Positions 34,871 through 46,246 of a DNA stretch of 64,000 nucleotides are shown here, piece by piece. The first letter of the stretch is position 1; each line of letters opens with the position of its first letter. Made by a program: the position numbers and the translations under genes. The DNA comes from Polytrichum commune. Its lineage: Eukaryota; Streptophyta; Polytrichopsida; Polytrichales; Polytrichaceae. The stretch is taken from NCBI GenBank assembly GCA_950295325.1, contig OX485803.1, positions 29,822,001 through 29,886,000 of the forward strand, read 5' to 3'. The notes beneath the pieces were generated by a model. The model saw only the letters and a list, made by a program, of their open reading frames with translations, searched no databases and was not told the DNA's origin.

Positions 34871-36190
34871 TAATGTGTGCATGTTGTTTTAGAGCCCTGT
34901 AATTATAGTGGTTGTTCTCATGTAGGAATGAACGCATGGATTAACCTTGTTGTCGGGCTAATGTCCCTAATCAAAGTGGAAATTTGGGAAGGGCAGATGA
35001 GGATGCAAACGAAATCAAATTTTTTGTGGCAATAAATTACATACGTATCTAGTTGTGTCACAAATGTGCTCAAATTCCTTATGCAACAAAATGTAATGAA
35101 AACACAAAATCCTTGAGAAAATTATCTTTAAAAAAACATCAACAAGAGGCATTGCAATCTTCTTCTTAGTACAAATGAACAATGTGTGCTACAATGTTAA
35201 AAAAAAGATTCTTTATCAGTTAAACTCCATTATCATAAGGTTTCAAATGTCCATAATCTTTGCAAATCAAGTGCATATTGCATCATTATGTGCTAACACT
35301 AGGAGAAATTTGACGGCATCCTACCATTCACTACGACATAATCCAACTTATGTGACGGTCATTTGCCTACCAAATAACTTAGTGGTTTCAACCAACTATA
35401 GTGAACTTGGACACGTTATAACACCTAGACAAACCCTTGTTCTCCCTCATGTCGATCCATGATAGCTTTCTTTGCTCAAAATCAAGAATACAAAGAGAAT
35501 GATAGAAAACAAATGACAATACATATATATATATATACACACACACAAACACACATACATGAAAAGCCAAAGATTATGAGGAAAATACAAGAAGTTACAT
35601 AGGTATAAGGACTACTAGTTTGGAGCTGCAGTTACTAGACATGGCACAATTTCACTTCACACTAAAGCTCGAGGATCCATAACCATGCAAAATTGGATTT
35701 CTATTTCCCACACTATATGTATAGCCTTTGAATGAGCTTCAAAGGCCCTTAGAATCAATTGGTGCGTTCTAACGAAAATGGTCATGAAGAGGTGGTACTT
35801 TGGTCATCATCACACGTGGTACCCGTAAGGTTGACTTGTTCAATTGAAATTGAATTTCAATGGATTTGGTTTTTTGTTAATAAAGTTAGGTACATAAGTG
35901 TCATATCCACAACATGCCAGTTATCGTTAAGCACATAAATCAAAATAGGAATTGAGGCATGCAAAGTACTTATATTAGACACTTAAGTTAGGTATGTTTC
36001 GTCCATGACGACACTATCTCACTCCCATGGGCCATGTGTATACTTTATGAGTTGATATTCAAACCGCAAATAGTCATAGAATCACATCAACCCAATTTGG
36101 AGCAGGGAGAACTGGCAACTAATTACACACGAACCCGTTCATTTTCTCAAATTACAGATTTATACTTTTATATTTAAGAAATTGGCCAAA
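34871..36190. other. No gene seen; S-type terminus and microsatellite
   Basis: Contains another S-type end (TTTCACTTCACACTAAAGCT, about 35650) and an (AT)n/(AC)n compound microsatellite at about 35521-35555. No coding feature is supported. Confidence 0.5.
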
Positions 36191-36194
36191 CCAC

Positions 36195-36315
36195 ATAACA
36201 TTATTCAGATCCGTAACATTGTTTTGTGGAACTGACATCATTCCACGAAATATTCCTCACATTCAGTATGAATGTCAGCTCCACATAATATTGTTATGGA
36301 TTTGAATAATATTAT
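36195..36315. mobile_element. Foldback MITE, family M, copy 1
   Basis: The left arm ATAACATTATTCAGATCCGT with TTTTGTGGAACTGAC and the right arm GTCAGCTCCACATAATATTG with ATGGATTTGAATAATATTAT are near-complete inverted copies, so the whole element folds back. Copy 2 is at 41061-41179. No coding capacity. Confidence 0.8.
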
Positions 36316-36320
36316 TCATG

Positions 36321-38333
36321 TTTTTGGAAGAAAAAAAAATCAATCAAGGTAAAAATTCAAAGAGTAACTGAAGCGTTTCAGTTCATAACTTATTGATAAT
36401 AAGGGAGTAAGGATATTGACCAACTAAGTTCAAATTTCTCCATGTTCATTGCATCAAATCATTTGTTCACTTCACAACTATTGAAACCCCAATCAAAGAA
36501 TCTTTCTTAGAAGGAGTAAGATATTTCAATAAGGGTTATTTTTCTTTTTTTAAAAAATAAACTTGATTGACTTTATCAACACAGGGTGTGCTTTGCACCC
36601 TTTCCAAGAATATCCAAAACTATCATTACATTGTAGTTTAAAATTGGCTATTCTTTACCATTTAATTTTAGACAATATTACTATAAATAGATCAAATGAT
36701 ACCTCTACTCACATATTATCACAAATCTTGCAATCTCTGGTATTGGTAGTTGAAACAAACCTTGATTTTTTTGGACTTACATCCATAAGGTTCAATTGGG
36801 CTAAACATTTCTCAAATTCTATACATAAATTCACAAGCACATGGCACCTAGAGATTACACATCCATTCACCATATTTCATGATTTTGCATGACACAACAA
36901 TCATCATGTACCAGGCTCAAGAGTGCTAGTCAACGGAGAGCAAAGCGATGTATAGTCCCATAAGCCTTATGTCCTCCCGAATACTAAACCCTAAAGGGCG
37001 AGAGAGACGTTTTTGTCCGGGCAATCACCTCTACCCGACCATACTAGTGTATGCATTTATGTTGTAATCTTCTGATTTTGGACATGTGGATGGCTGAAAT
37101 TGTGTGTGAACAACCCTAACTAGACAAATATGCCATTCATATGGTCAGGTCCACCATAAGACATGCCAATTTACTTTGATAATCTGCTGAATTGGACTGA
37201 ACTTTTAAAGGCAGTTTTGGGAGATTCCGCTTCGGCCTTTAGGGGTTAAGATTTCATATTACAGTGCCTGTAGTTTTAAGCTAGTGTAGTTGCAAAGCTG
37301 TGAATTGCAATCATTCCCCAACCTGTGCAGAATCAACTTAGACCCAGCTTATTAGAGGCAGACTGAGTTGGCAGGCGATATTTTGCAGACTAAGAAATTG
37401 ATTCAAACAAAGTCACATGCAGTTCCTGGAATCGCTGAACTGTCACATAGAAATGAATCTGAATACTTCCTCACTCCCTTTATTCAAGTTCGTCTTAACA
37501 ACTGCACAGAACTTATTATCATCTGATATCTAAGAAGGATGATAACAAGATCATCTCCAAGGGGGGGATTGGAGTAATCAACAATATGTGAAGTGAAAAT
37601 CCATACTTACTGGATGGAACCAGGCACTTGCAAACGCTCACCGTGGTAGCAACCACATTCCAGCAGGAGCAGGAGCAGGAACTTTACTTACAAATAAGAT
37701 ATATTGCTAGCATTTGCTAATACACAATTCATTTGTATGAATTAGCAAACATAAAACTACAGATAGTCTGACCCACCAAGTGTGGGCAGCACTGAGAGCA
37801 GAAGCATTCAGTTCTTTCCAACCCTTCCCACAAAGTTCAAGGTGAGACAAGAATGCATTCTCGTGACGTACAACACAGACTATAATCAAGTTTTTGCTGC
37901 AATGGTGTTCTTTCCAAAAATTGGATACTAAATGCAAGTACAAACCTGATAAAGAAGGATAGGGGCATATAAACCTTCAAACAACCAAAACTTACACCCC
38001 TCATACACAGAATTTCTGTACTATGTTGCTGGCAAGCAAGTGGATGTTGCAGATGCAGCAAACAAATTCCTTAGCATTCTCTATCAAAAAGCAGGGTTTC
38101 ACATAAATATGGCAAGAACATGACTTGATGACAATCTTCATGTTATGTCCCAGATGAGTAGAATCATTGAAGTCCAGGATGTCCTCAGCCATTGCAGCTA
38201 GGCTATCAACCTCAGAAATGTCTTCAAACACATCCAAACCTCCAGAGTTTGGTGGTGCAACAAGGTGAGTGGAGGAAATATAAAGGTCTCGTTGGACACC
38301 TAAAACTTTGATATATCCTCAACTGCAACTAAG
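36321..38333. other. ALS3 3' flank, no other gene seen
   Basis: Downstream of the ALS3-like stop codon. Short - strand frames at 38237-38001 and 37943-37707 lie in this flank and have no recognisable family, so they probably sit in 3' UTR or flanking DNA. No polyadenylation site can be fixed by eye. Confidence 0.4.
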
Positions 38334-39236
38334 CTACTCAGGAGCATTGAAGACTTTTGTCTCGAGCTGGTAAGTCTTTGTGAAGAAGAAGGGCCAGCTT
38401 AAGTATGTCGCCAACACACCACTGAAGGTCGAGGCTCCAAGCAGCATGTTCATGACTACAATTTGCAGCTGGATTGCTTCCATGGGAGAAGCTCCCCCCA
38501 TGATAAGCCCAGTCATAGCTCCTGGCAGGGAGATCAGACCAACGGTCTTGGCATTGTCAAGAGTAGGAGAAAGTCCAACCACCAGAGCCCGCCTCACTTG
38601 CTTCAATGCAGCTTGTCGTGGTGTTGCACCTAAAGCTAAGGCTGTTTCAATCAAGCCTTGCTGCAGCCTCATATCTTCACGCATGCGCTTCAATGTCACC
38701 CCTGTAACTGTCATGGCATTTCCCACCATCATGCCTGCAACAGGGATGATGTACCTTGGTGTGAAAGGAAACACCTGCAAAACAACCAGGAGTGCCATTG
38801 TCAGGCTTGTGCCAACGAAGATTGATGCCCCTGAGACGTAGGCTCCATTCGGCACATGCTTCGCCCTCTTCCCAGCTGTGTAGCCAGCCACTGTTACCAT
38901 CATGCAGTAGGCCAAGAAGATCCATGCCACATTTGTCTGTGTGAAAATAAATTCAAGGACAAAGCCGATGATAGAAAGCTGGATAAAAGCTCTGGCTATG
39001 GAATACGCCATTTCCCTCTCGATCCCAAGTTTCTGAGTGAAGGACACAGTGATAGCCGCCGCCACCACTGCAAGGGCTAATATTGGCCGCAGCATCCCTC
39101 CTGCAAAATCCTGCCATATCTTCCACCAGTCTAGGTCTCCCACGGGAGTATCCAACCATGTGGAGTTCCCCGCCATCATCGAGTTCCCAGCCATCATCGA
39201 GTTCCCAGCCATCGTCGAGTTCCCAAATTGAAACAT
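38334..39236 (-). CDS. ALS3: ALS3/STAR2-like ABC permease (aluminium tolerance)
   Basis: A 300-residue, apparently intronless frame of the UPF0014/FetB-type permease family, matching plant ALS3/STAR2 along its length. About seven hydrophobic segments are visible from residue 48 on. Diagnostic blocks are FPFTPRYIIPVAGMMVGNAM (about 157-176), ALALGATPRQAALKQVRRAL and GLISLPGAMTGLIMGGASP, where the family contacts its ATP-binding partner, and the end FFFTKTYQLETKVF. In angiosperms ALS3 pairs with the ATPase STAR1; the complex affects aluminium tolerance through internal Al redistribution or UDP-glucose transport into the wall. The N-terminus is longer than the usual start (family about 270 residues) because of a repeated NSMMAG unit, encoded by an 18-bp minisatellite. 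An array of 250-300-bp units begins 36 bp upstream of the ATG. Confidence 0.93.
   Translation of the reverse strand: MFQFGNSTMAGNSMMAGNSMMAGNSTWLDTPVGDLDWWKIWQDFAGGMLRPILALAVVAAAITVSFTQKLGIEREMAYSIARAFIQLSIIGFVLEFIFTQTNVAWIFLAYCMMVTVAGYTAGKRAKHVPNGAYVSGASIFVGTSLTMALLVVLQVFPFTPRYIIPVAGMMVGNAMTVTGVTLKRMREDMRLQQGLIETALALGATPRQAALKQVRRALVVGLSPTLDNAKTVGLISLPGAMTGLIMGGASPMEAIQLQIVVMNMLLGASTFSGVLATYLSWPFFFTKTYQLETKVFNAPE
39163..39224 (-). repeat. In-frame 18-bp minisatellite in ALS3
   Basis: About 3.5 copies of an 18-bp unit (+ strand GAGTTCCCAGCCATCATC). They encode NSMMAG repeats at residues 6-25, before the first membrane segment. Confidence 0.95.
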
Positions 39237-39271
39237 CCTGAACCAATGGAGAGACGATATGCAATTACCTG

Positions 39272-40490
39272 AACCAAGTATAAGAAGCAGTAACTACGTC
39301 AAAAGCAAGACAAGCCGTCTACTTTAACTCTCTCACATCCTCAGAATCCACAACCCCAGAGCCTCTGACCCACAGGACTCAAAATCACACGCTAACAGAA
39401 CAAGCTGCCAGGCCTGACATCGTCGAACACGTCATCAAAGTTTCAAAGCTCCAAATTAGGTTTCCATAAGTACATTCCCGAACCCAAAAAAATCTCCGTC
39501 CGAACAACCCTCTGCAAGTATTTCACTCAACAAGTATAAGAAGCAGAAACTACGTCAACAGCAAGCAGTCTACGACATCTCTCAGAAACCCTCAGAATCC
39601 ACAATGCCAGAGCCTTTGACCAGCAGGACTCAGAATATCATCAGTCAATCAAGCTGGCAGTCTGGACATCGTACATCACGTCCTCAAGTTTCAAAGCTCC
39701 AAATTAGGTTTCCAAGAGCGCATTCCCGAAACTCGAGAAACTCTAGCAAAACCATACTCTACACAATTCTCACCGACGAGGATTCCGTCAACGAGAAAGA
39801 TTCTTTACCGATCATGACAACCTAGTCCTAAAGAAGAACTTGACAAGGTCTTGGAAAAAACAGACCAAACTCAAACCAAAAAAAGTTCACTAAACAGGGC
39901 AACCGCATCCGAGCAGGACTCGACGTCACGTTCTAATGTATCAAGCTGGCAGCCTGGACATCGTACAACACGACAACGAGCTCCAAGGCTCCGAATTCGG
40001 TTTCCAAGAGTAAATTCCAGAACGAAAGAAACTCTACCGAAACAGCACTCTACAAAGATTCTATCCCACGATTCCGACGGGGTTTATTCTTTCTCGGTCA
40101 CAACAACCTCTTAATAAGAAATCCTCGGGCTCGTGGAAAAATCAGACTAAGATCAAACCAAAAAAGTTCACAAAACAGAGCAATCACATCCGAGCAGGAC
40201 TCAAAAATCACATACTAATCCATCAAGCCGACAGCCTGGACATCGTCCAACACATCCGCGAGTGTCAAAGCTCCCGAATTAGGTTTCCAGGAGTACATCC
40301 CCGAAACAAAAGAAACTCTAACGTAACAACACCCTACACAAACTCTCCCGCGATTCCGGCGGCGTATCGTCACCGAAAAAGTGTTCTTTATCAAACACGA
40401 CGACATCGTCCTTAGATAAGAAGTCTCGAGCTCGTGGGAAAAGCAGACCAAAATCAATCCAATTTTTTTTTCACAAAACAGGGCAATTAC
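39272..40490 (-). repeat. Tandem array upstream of ALS3
   Basis: Four diverged direct repeats of about 250-300 bp, with landmark GGACTC at 39375, 39626, 39916 and 40197. Each unit carries, on the + strand, a CTGGACATCGT block, TCAAAGCTCC (or variant), TTCGGTTTCC/TTAGGTTTCC, GAAACTCTA, and a Lys-rich A-tract (CAAACCAAAAAAGTTCAC). The array sits 36 bp upstream of the ALS3 ATG, in the 5' UTR or proximal promoter. Confidence 0.88.
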
Positions 40491-40612
40491 ATCCGAGAAA
40501 CACAAAGAAGGCTCCTCGAAACACACACACACACACCTTCTCAGAGTTCCACAATTCAGGATCGAGTCGAAACCCTTGGAGAAGATTTTCAACGGATCAA
40601 CCACGGCCGCTT

Positions 40613-40990
40613 TCAACGGCAGGTGCTCCTCAATCTGCCAAAACAGAAGCTACTACTTACTCCGCAGCCTCCGGTACGCAAATCCTGGAGCCAGGTTGCA
40701 TCCCCTAAAGGAAACTTATTAATTCCTGTATAAAATCCAATCTGCCATGGCCGAGTGCGAACGGCCGGTAGTAATAGTACATTGGCTGCAGCTTGCGGTT
40801 GAGGACGAACAAGCACGAGAGGGAAGGCGATGCCGATGGCCATGGCCTCGGCATACAAACCTTCCCCAGGCAACAGCTCCATGGAAACCCCCAGGGCAAG
40901 GCCTGCTCGGAGATGGCTATTGAAAACAAACACACAGATCTTTGGCATGTCAAGTGTGACTGGTGCACCCCCAATCATCGCACGGTACAC
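40613..40990 (-). other. GC-richer open frame upstream of ALS3, unidentified
   Basis: A 125-residue - strand frame (MYRAMIGGAPVTLDMPKICV...) with two hydrophobic stretches (GLALGVSMELLPGEG and AEAMAIGIAFPLVLV). It is more GC-rich than its surroundings, but all three - frames and a + frame are open here, so open length alone is weak evidence. No family was recognised. It may be an exon remnant or part of the ALS3 5' region. Confidence 0.2.
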
Positions 40991-41060
40991 TGAAAAGGCC
41001 GCTTTACATTACCGTATTTGCATACTATTTCTTAATCAGACACCTATATTTGATTGGTGC

Positions 41061-41179
41061 ATAACATTATTCAGATGCATAACAATTTTCTGTGGGACTG
41101 AATGTGGGAAATATCAGAGAATATTCTATGGAATATCGTCAGTCCCACGTAACATTCTTATAGATCTGAGTAATGTTAT
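41061..41179. mobile_element. Foldback MITE, family M, copy 2
   Basis: Arms ATAACATTATTCAGATGCAT with TGTGGGACTGA, and TCAGTCCCACGTAACATTCT with GATCTGAGTAATGTTAT. Bordered by GTGC on both sides (41057-41060 and 41180-41183), a possible 4-bp duplication. Flanking DNA (CACCTATATTTGATTGG before, GTGGTTCGGTGAGG after) reads like an R repeat split by the insertion. Confidence 0.8.
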
Positions 41180-41931
41180 GTGCGTGGTTCGGTGAGGAAC
41201 AAGGAACAAACAACGTGAAGACTAGTGTTGGGTAGGTATTTGATTTTGTTACTTACATTAGGTTTCAGTTTTTTGAAGACAACTTAGAAGCGAAGAATCT
41301 TTAGTTTCATGGTATTGAAGTGTTTTTATAATAAAAGAATCTCCAATTCTGATTTTATTTTTAAATCAAATCAAAATCAAAGATTATGTGGTTTTCATGA
41401 AAGAACCAACAAAGAGCCAACGGGTTTTTAGAAGGTTAGTGATTGGATTTTGATTTTTTGAGAACCACAGTTATGAATCAAGTCTAGTTATGTGAAAATT
41501 TTGAGAATCATGGTTATGAAATTAAAGCGCCGCCATGATAATCAATGGGGGTTTGGTGGCAATTTGAATACCCATCCAAGACCAATAAAGACCCAAGCCA
41601 ACATTCCCTTTGTAATTTGAAGTACCTTTATTTTGCGTGATGCACCCCATGTATTTTTGAGTGCATTACGTTTTTGGGCAGGGAATTACAATTCTCCAAC
41701 CAATGAGAGCCATTGAAATCCGTCCTTGGGCCTTATGTTCAATAAGGCATGAGGGGTAGTGCATTGTGGGGAACACGAACAGTTATACTCACACTATAGT
41801 TGAGTATAATCGCACCTAGCCTCGCATAGTGTCCTTATTCCCCATAATGGACTCCTCCTCGTGCATTACTTATTACGTAAAGATACGTGGTTAAAGACGA
41901 GATTGGACCACATTTTTTAATTTTGTTATCT

Positions 41932-42215
41932 AAGGTAGACATGTCTAATTTGGAACCATGTCTTAACTAGACACCTACATTTGAGTGGTATGTGGTTAGG
42001 TGTGCCTCTAAGAAGGATATATTGAAAAGACACGTGAATAAAAGAGATTTGACTACATGCTCAAAATACGGTGATCATTCCAGGTTCAAATTTCCAACAT
42101 AACTAGGGTGCCTCAAAATAATCGAGGAAAGTGCCTATGACCTTGATTTGGATTTGCTAACCATCTCATATTAATTGCATGTTTTACATCCTAGGAGAAG
42201 TGGACTAGTCAAAAA
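41932..42215 (+). repeat. Dispersed repeat R, copy 3
   Basis: Blocks AAGGTAGACATGTCTAATTT, GACACCTACATTTGAGTGG, GTGGTTAGGTGTGCCTC, AAAAGAGATTTG, GATTTGGATTTGCTAACCAT and ACATCCTAGGAGAAGTGG run in the same order as the copy at 60360-60700. Confidence 0.78.
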
Positions 42216-42524
42216 AAGAAAAAAGAAAAGACCCATCTACGTTACTCCACGTTCAATGTTGAACACAATTTGAAGGACATGGGTTTTCAATTAAGAAATC
42301 AAGAAACATGCACTTCCTATAACCATTAAATGACGTATTTAAGTAAATTTGATCAATAGAAGTTCAAGAACATTTAAAACAAATTGAATACGCCCATTTA
42401 CCTTACATCTCAAATGCAAGTGACTATCAATCGGTGTTGAGTCCATCACCGTGTGTTGTACGCCAAGCGTTAATATCAAGGGTTGTTTGAAGGAAAAGAA
42501 AAATAAATATGAGTACTTATACTA

Positions 42525-42640
42525 ACATGAATTTGAGTCCATTCACATGACCTTGTTCTAAAATCCCCTTATTACAAGAAAGGGTTTACCACCTACCTTG
42601 TGGTGGGTGGGCCTTTTTTGGTAACACAATTTGCAAATTA
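42525..42640 (-). repeat. SINE 3' part, second copy
   Basis: The reverse complement has CACAAGGTAGGTGGTAAACC, AAGGGGATTTTAGAACAAGG and GGACTCAAATTCATG, parallel to the 3' half of the SINE at 32201-32436. The Pol III promoter half is not recognisable. Confidence 0.65.
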
Positions 42641-42806
42641 TAGTTCATTAAATAGAGTTATCCATGAGGAGGAGAGGGGGGGGGGTAGTATTGATTGTTG
42701 TCTAGTTTCCGTTTGTTTAGTATTAAGTACACGAGGCATTGAATGGATATACGATGGATAGATTTCATGAATTTATATGATCAAGGCTCGGATATGTGAT
42801 GACTTT

Positions 42807-42983
42807 CTAGTGCATTGATGATGCTCTTGTGAATGGCGCGTCCAACTCTTTGGTTATGACTATAAAGGGATTTATTTTCCATCCTTGTGTTTGGATTGCA
42901 TCTATTAGCGGGTGGTGTTTGTTTTGTTTGTTTTTGATGACTTGTTTAGTGTATCTATCATGTATGAGCGTGAATTCTATGAG
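42807..42983 (-). pseudogene. Non-LTR-type fragment C (downstream part)
   Basis: The - strand frame has IEFTLIHDRYTKQVIKNKQN, HHPLIDAIQTQGWKINPFIV and ITKELDAPF, aligning with fragments A and B. Its upstream continuation (DTTHK) lies beyond the hAT-type element at 43584, so the element split this fragment. Confidence 0.5.
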
Positions 42984-43584
42984 CAAGGGTGACACTAAGG
43001 GGGGGGGGGGGGGAGGCTCAACCCCCCCTAACATCACTAGCAAAAAAAATGCCAAAATGACTACATATTTTCTTTTTTGTTTTGCAACTGCAATGTTAAA
43101 AATGTGGGGCGTGTAATATGCCGTTTGAAAGGTGTTTTCAAGACCTTTCCAATGGTATATTACAAGCCCCAAACTTCCTAAAATTTTATATGATAAAACC
43201 AAACAAAATTTGCAATCGTTTAGTGACTACAGAGGAGACTAGTCAAAAATACCACAATGGGAAAACAACTCTGATTCTTTTTCACAATGTTTTCTACGAG
43301 TTCATTGAAGGAAAGTTTGGCATTTGATTACTATTGGCGATGTCTATTGGCGATGATTGGATGGTTGATATGATGATCATCTATATCAAAAAAACCATTG
43401 CCATAGCTTTGGATATTAACAACATTATTGATTTTTTTATGGGGATGTCAACTCGATGAGTCCAAATCTCTTAATAAATAATCAAATTTGAACACCTATT
43501 GAAATTTGAAAGTAAAATACGCATTGAACATTTCCATATTTTGAGGTCAGCCCCCCCTAGGTCCAACTTCTGGCTCTGCCCTTG
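42984..43584. mobile_element. 601-bp hAT-type element nested in fragment C
   Basis: Ends CAAGGGTGACACTAAGGGGG and, reverse complement, CAAGGGCAGAGCCAGAAG; the latter resembles the CAGGGGCGGAGCCAG terminus common in plant hAT MITEs. Flanking 8-bp repeats TCTATGAG / TTTATGAG differ at one base. A G14 run lies near the left end and a C-run near the right. A 65-bp hairpin (43106-43170; GTGTAATATGCC with GGTATATTACA) lies inside. No transposase. Confidence 0.78.
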
Positions 43585-43683
43585 TTTATGAGTTGTATCA
43601 TTAAGAAGTGTTACAAAGGGTAGCTCTAATTTAGAGGAGAGTGACCTCTCTATACAATCCACACATTTACTACATATGAGCAT

Positions 43684-46246
43684 TTCAAGTTGTAGGCATT
43701 GGGTCCCTTAATGAAATGAGGATCAAAATTGATTACGGTGTAACGCATGAGGTGCATGCCCACTCATCACACCATACACATTGTGCACCAAGTGATAATA
43801 TCTAGGGGTGTTAAATATGGTTAGCTTACTTTAGTTAGAGGAGAGTAACCCCTCCATTTGTACTCTAGATGAACACTTCAAGTTGTGGATCCCATGACCA
43901 AAAAAGAGTTCTTAAACTATACAAAGCTCTACATGGAAAAAGTTGAAGCTAGTATTTTGTTTGGGCAAATATTGGGTGATTCTTCGATAGAGGAGTTCAT
44001 ATTACTGCTTCTATGTGTTGCATTATTTTAAGGGATGGAAAAGTGTAACATGGAGAGAGCCCCTCTAATTTAGTGGTAATAAGAATGTGTGGACGATTGT
44101 TTTGATCAATTTCACATTTGGATTGGTTGTATGAGTTTGGAGTTGTCTGCAATGAGAACATGTGGTAATGATGTTAATATTGACACCAATGTTGGACCAA
44201 TATAGAGGCGAATGCATGGTACTAATACTTTGATACTTAGTATCAACTGTGCTAGTAAAGCCCAATTTTGTATCAAAATCCTAATACTAATCAAACCTTG
44301 ATACTTGGTGAGTAGGTATCACGAGATGAGGAATTCTTTGCATATTTAAATCATTATTTGGAACAATTGATACTAGGGTATTTATATCTAGGTATGAAAG
44401 TCCTTGCATTGGATATAGACCTTAATGATGTCAAGAAACAAAATTTTCTCATATACCAATACAAACCCATACCCGACTCTACATACGTGAGCAATATCTC
44501 CATAGTATCAAAAGAAGGTGAACTTCATGCCAACTCAACATTTAGCTTTCTAATCGATGTGATTCACAATTTAGTATTTTCAATGTAGCTAATTATGAAA
44601 TATAGAAACAAAATTGATTGCTCCTCCATGAGCATAAGGGCCATTAAAATTCATCACAACGTTTTATCCATATAGATGCAGAATCATCCAAAATTCCAAA
44701 ATTTTGTCCATGAGTTGATTGGTTGTAACCATCAATCAACTCGACTAGGAGGATGATCCGATGCTTCTGTGGCTTGTCATCCACACTCCTCTCACTAGCC
44801 ATATAGTCTAAAACTCTAAACTTGTAGCCCTATGTTTGTTATGCATTGATGAATATTGTAGTTTAATTCAATTGAATCAATGTGAAGTCAAATGTGAAAT
44901 AAATGTCAACACATGCATTTGGAGGTATGTGATGTAGAGCGTCACTCCAAAAGCATTGTCTCAAAAATAGGCTTTTTGTATGTGTTGCGAAGCAAATCTA
45001 CATGCTTGTCCCACCCACAAGTTCGAATCATTTTCAATTTATTTTTGCACACTTAATGTGTTTCATGTGACCCCCTAAGTTAAACATCCTTCCACTCTAA
45101 CAATTAAATGCAACCAAGAATCGAAGAAAGTTGTTCTTTATCAATAATCAATGGCCAATAAAGATTTATGATATGCATGGACTTTATGGGCATGACAAGC
45201 ACGTAACATTGACCCCAAAAATTATGAAGGATAATATTCAATACATTTGATGTGTGTGTCTTTGCCTCTTGTTGGACACCACATGGTCAAGGCACATGCT
45301 TCAAATACATACTTAGTATGTGCAGTAATTGTTCACATATGACTGTAGTTGTGTTCTCTAATTTGTATTAAATCAAAGTAAATATAGTTTGAAGCTCAAG
45401 GGTGACTTAACCCAAGGCCTTAACCTCGTATCTTTGTCTATTTTTTCATTTCTTCTTTTCTTCCTCCCCTATATTTCAAAGTGGGATACGATGTCAATCC
45501 CCTCCCAAGACTCATAACTAATATCCTAACAGCCAAATTGTACCTATCAAATTACTTCAACACAAATGTAATTGTAGGCGTGGGTATATCCACAAGTCAT
45601 CTTGTCTATGGACACCACACACACCCCAATACATAATAGCATTGGTGATCACTTACAAGAATGTCTCTAACTTACTATCAACTCTAGGGTTAATTACTAG
45701 GGTAAAATAATCTAAGTAGTACATAGGCATCCTACGATGTTGAGTTTTCATCGTCAAGGGTATCACCAAAAGGGCTCTATATGAAATTGTTGACTTACAA
45801 TGAAATTAATTGCTTGCTTCGGGTGTTGAAAGACTTCGTGATTGCTAAGACATTGTAGTGATTGTCTTTATGTAACTCTCATGAAATTGTTGTCCATCAT
45901 CCTCGGGTACTTTGTCTTCTTGATGCAAAATCCACACTCCAATAATAGAATATAAATGATATTCATGAGTTACATATCACGATGAAACCATGGACATAAT
46001 TTTTAATTGGGGATTCAAATCACAAGATATGATTGTTATAACCCGAGGCTATTGTTAACAAGTGAAAACCATAGTAGGTTTGTTTAATGCTTTGTGTCAA
46101 AGCATGTACCTAGTTGGCTAGCAACAAAATACATATTGTACATGAAGGGGACAAGATCAAGTATTTAATGAGATTGGATGTTAGGGTTTAGGTTCGATTT
46201 GAAAGCATGGTATGAAGATGTTATATCGTTGAGAATTTGAGAAAGT
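43684..46246. other. No gene seen
   Basis: AT-rich sequence with short unrelated open frames. A small palindrome (GAGTTGATTGG / TCAATCAACTC) lies at about 44711-44742. Nothing else was recognised. Confidence 0.5.

Noticed and set aside
37707-38237. Small - strand frames after the ALS3 stop
   Set aside because: No recognisable domain; more likely 3' UTR or flank.
44711-44742. Palindrome GAGTTGATTGG / TCAATCAACTC
   Set aside because: Too short and isolated to support an element or RNA gene.
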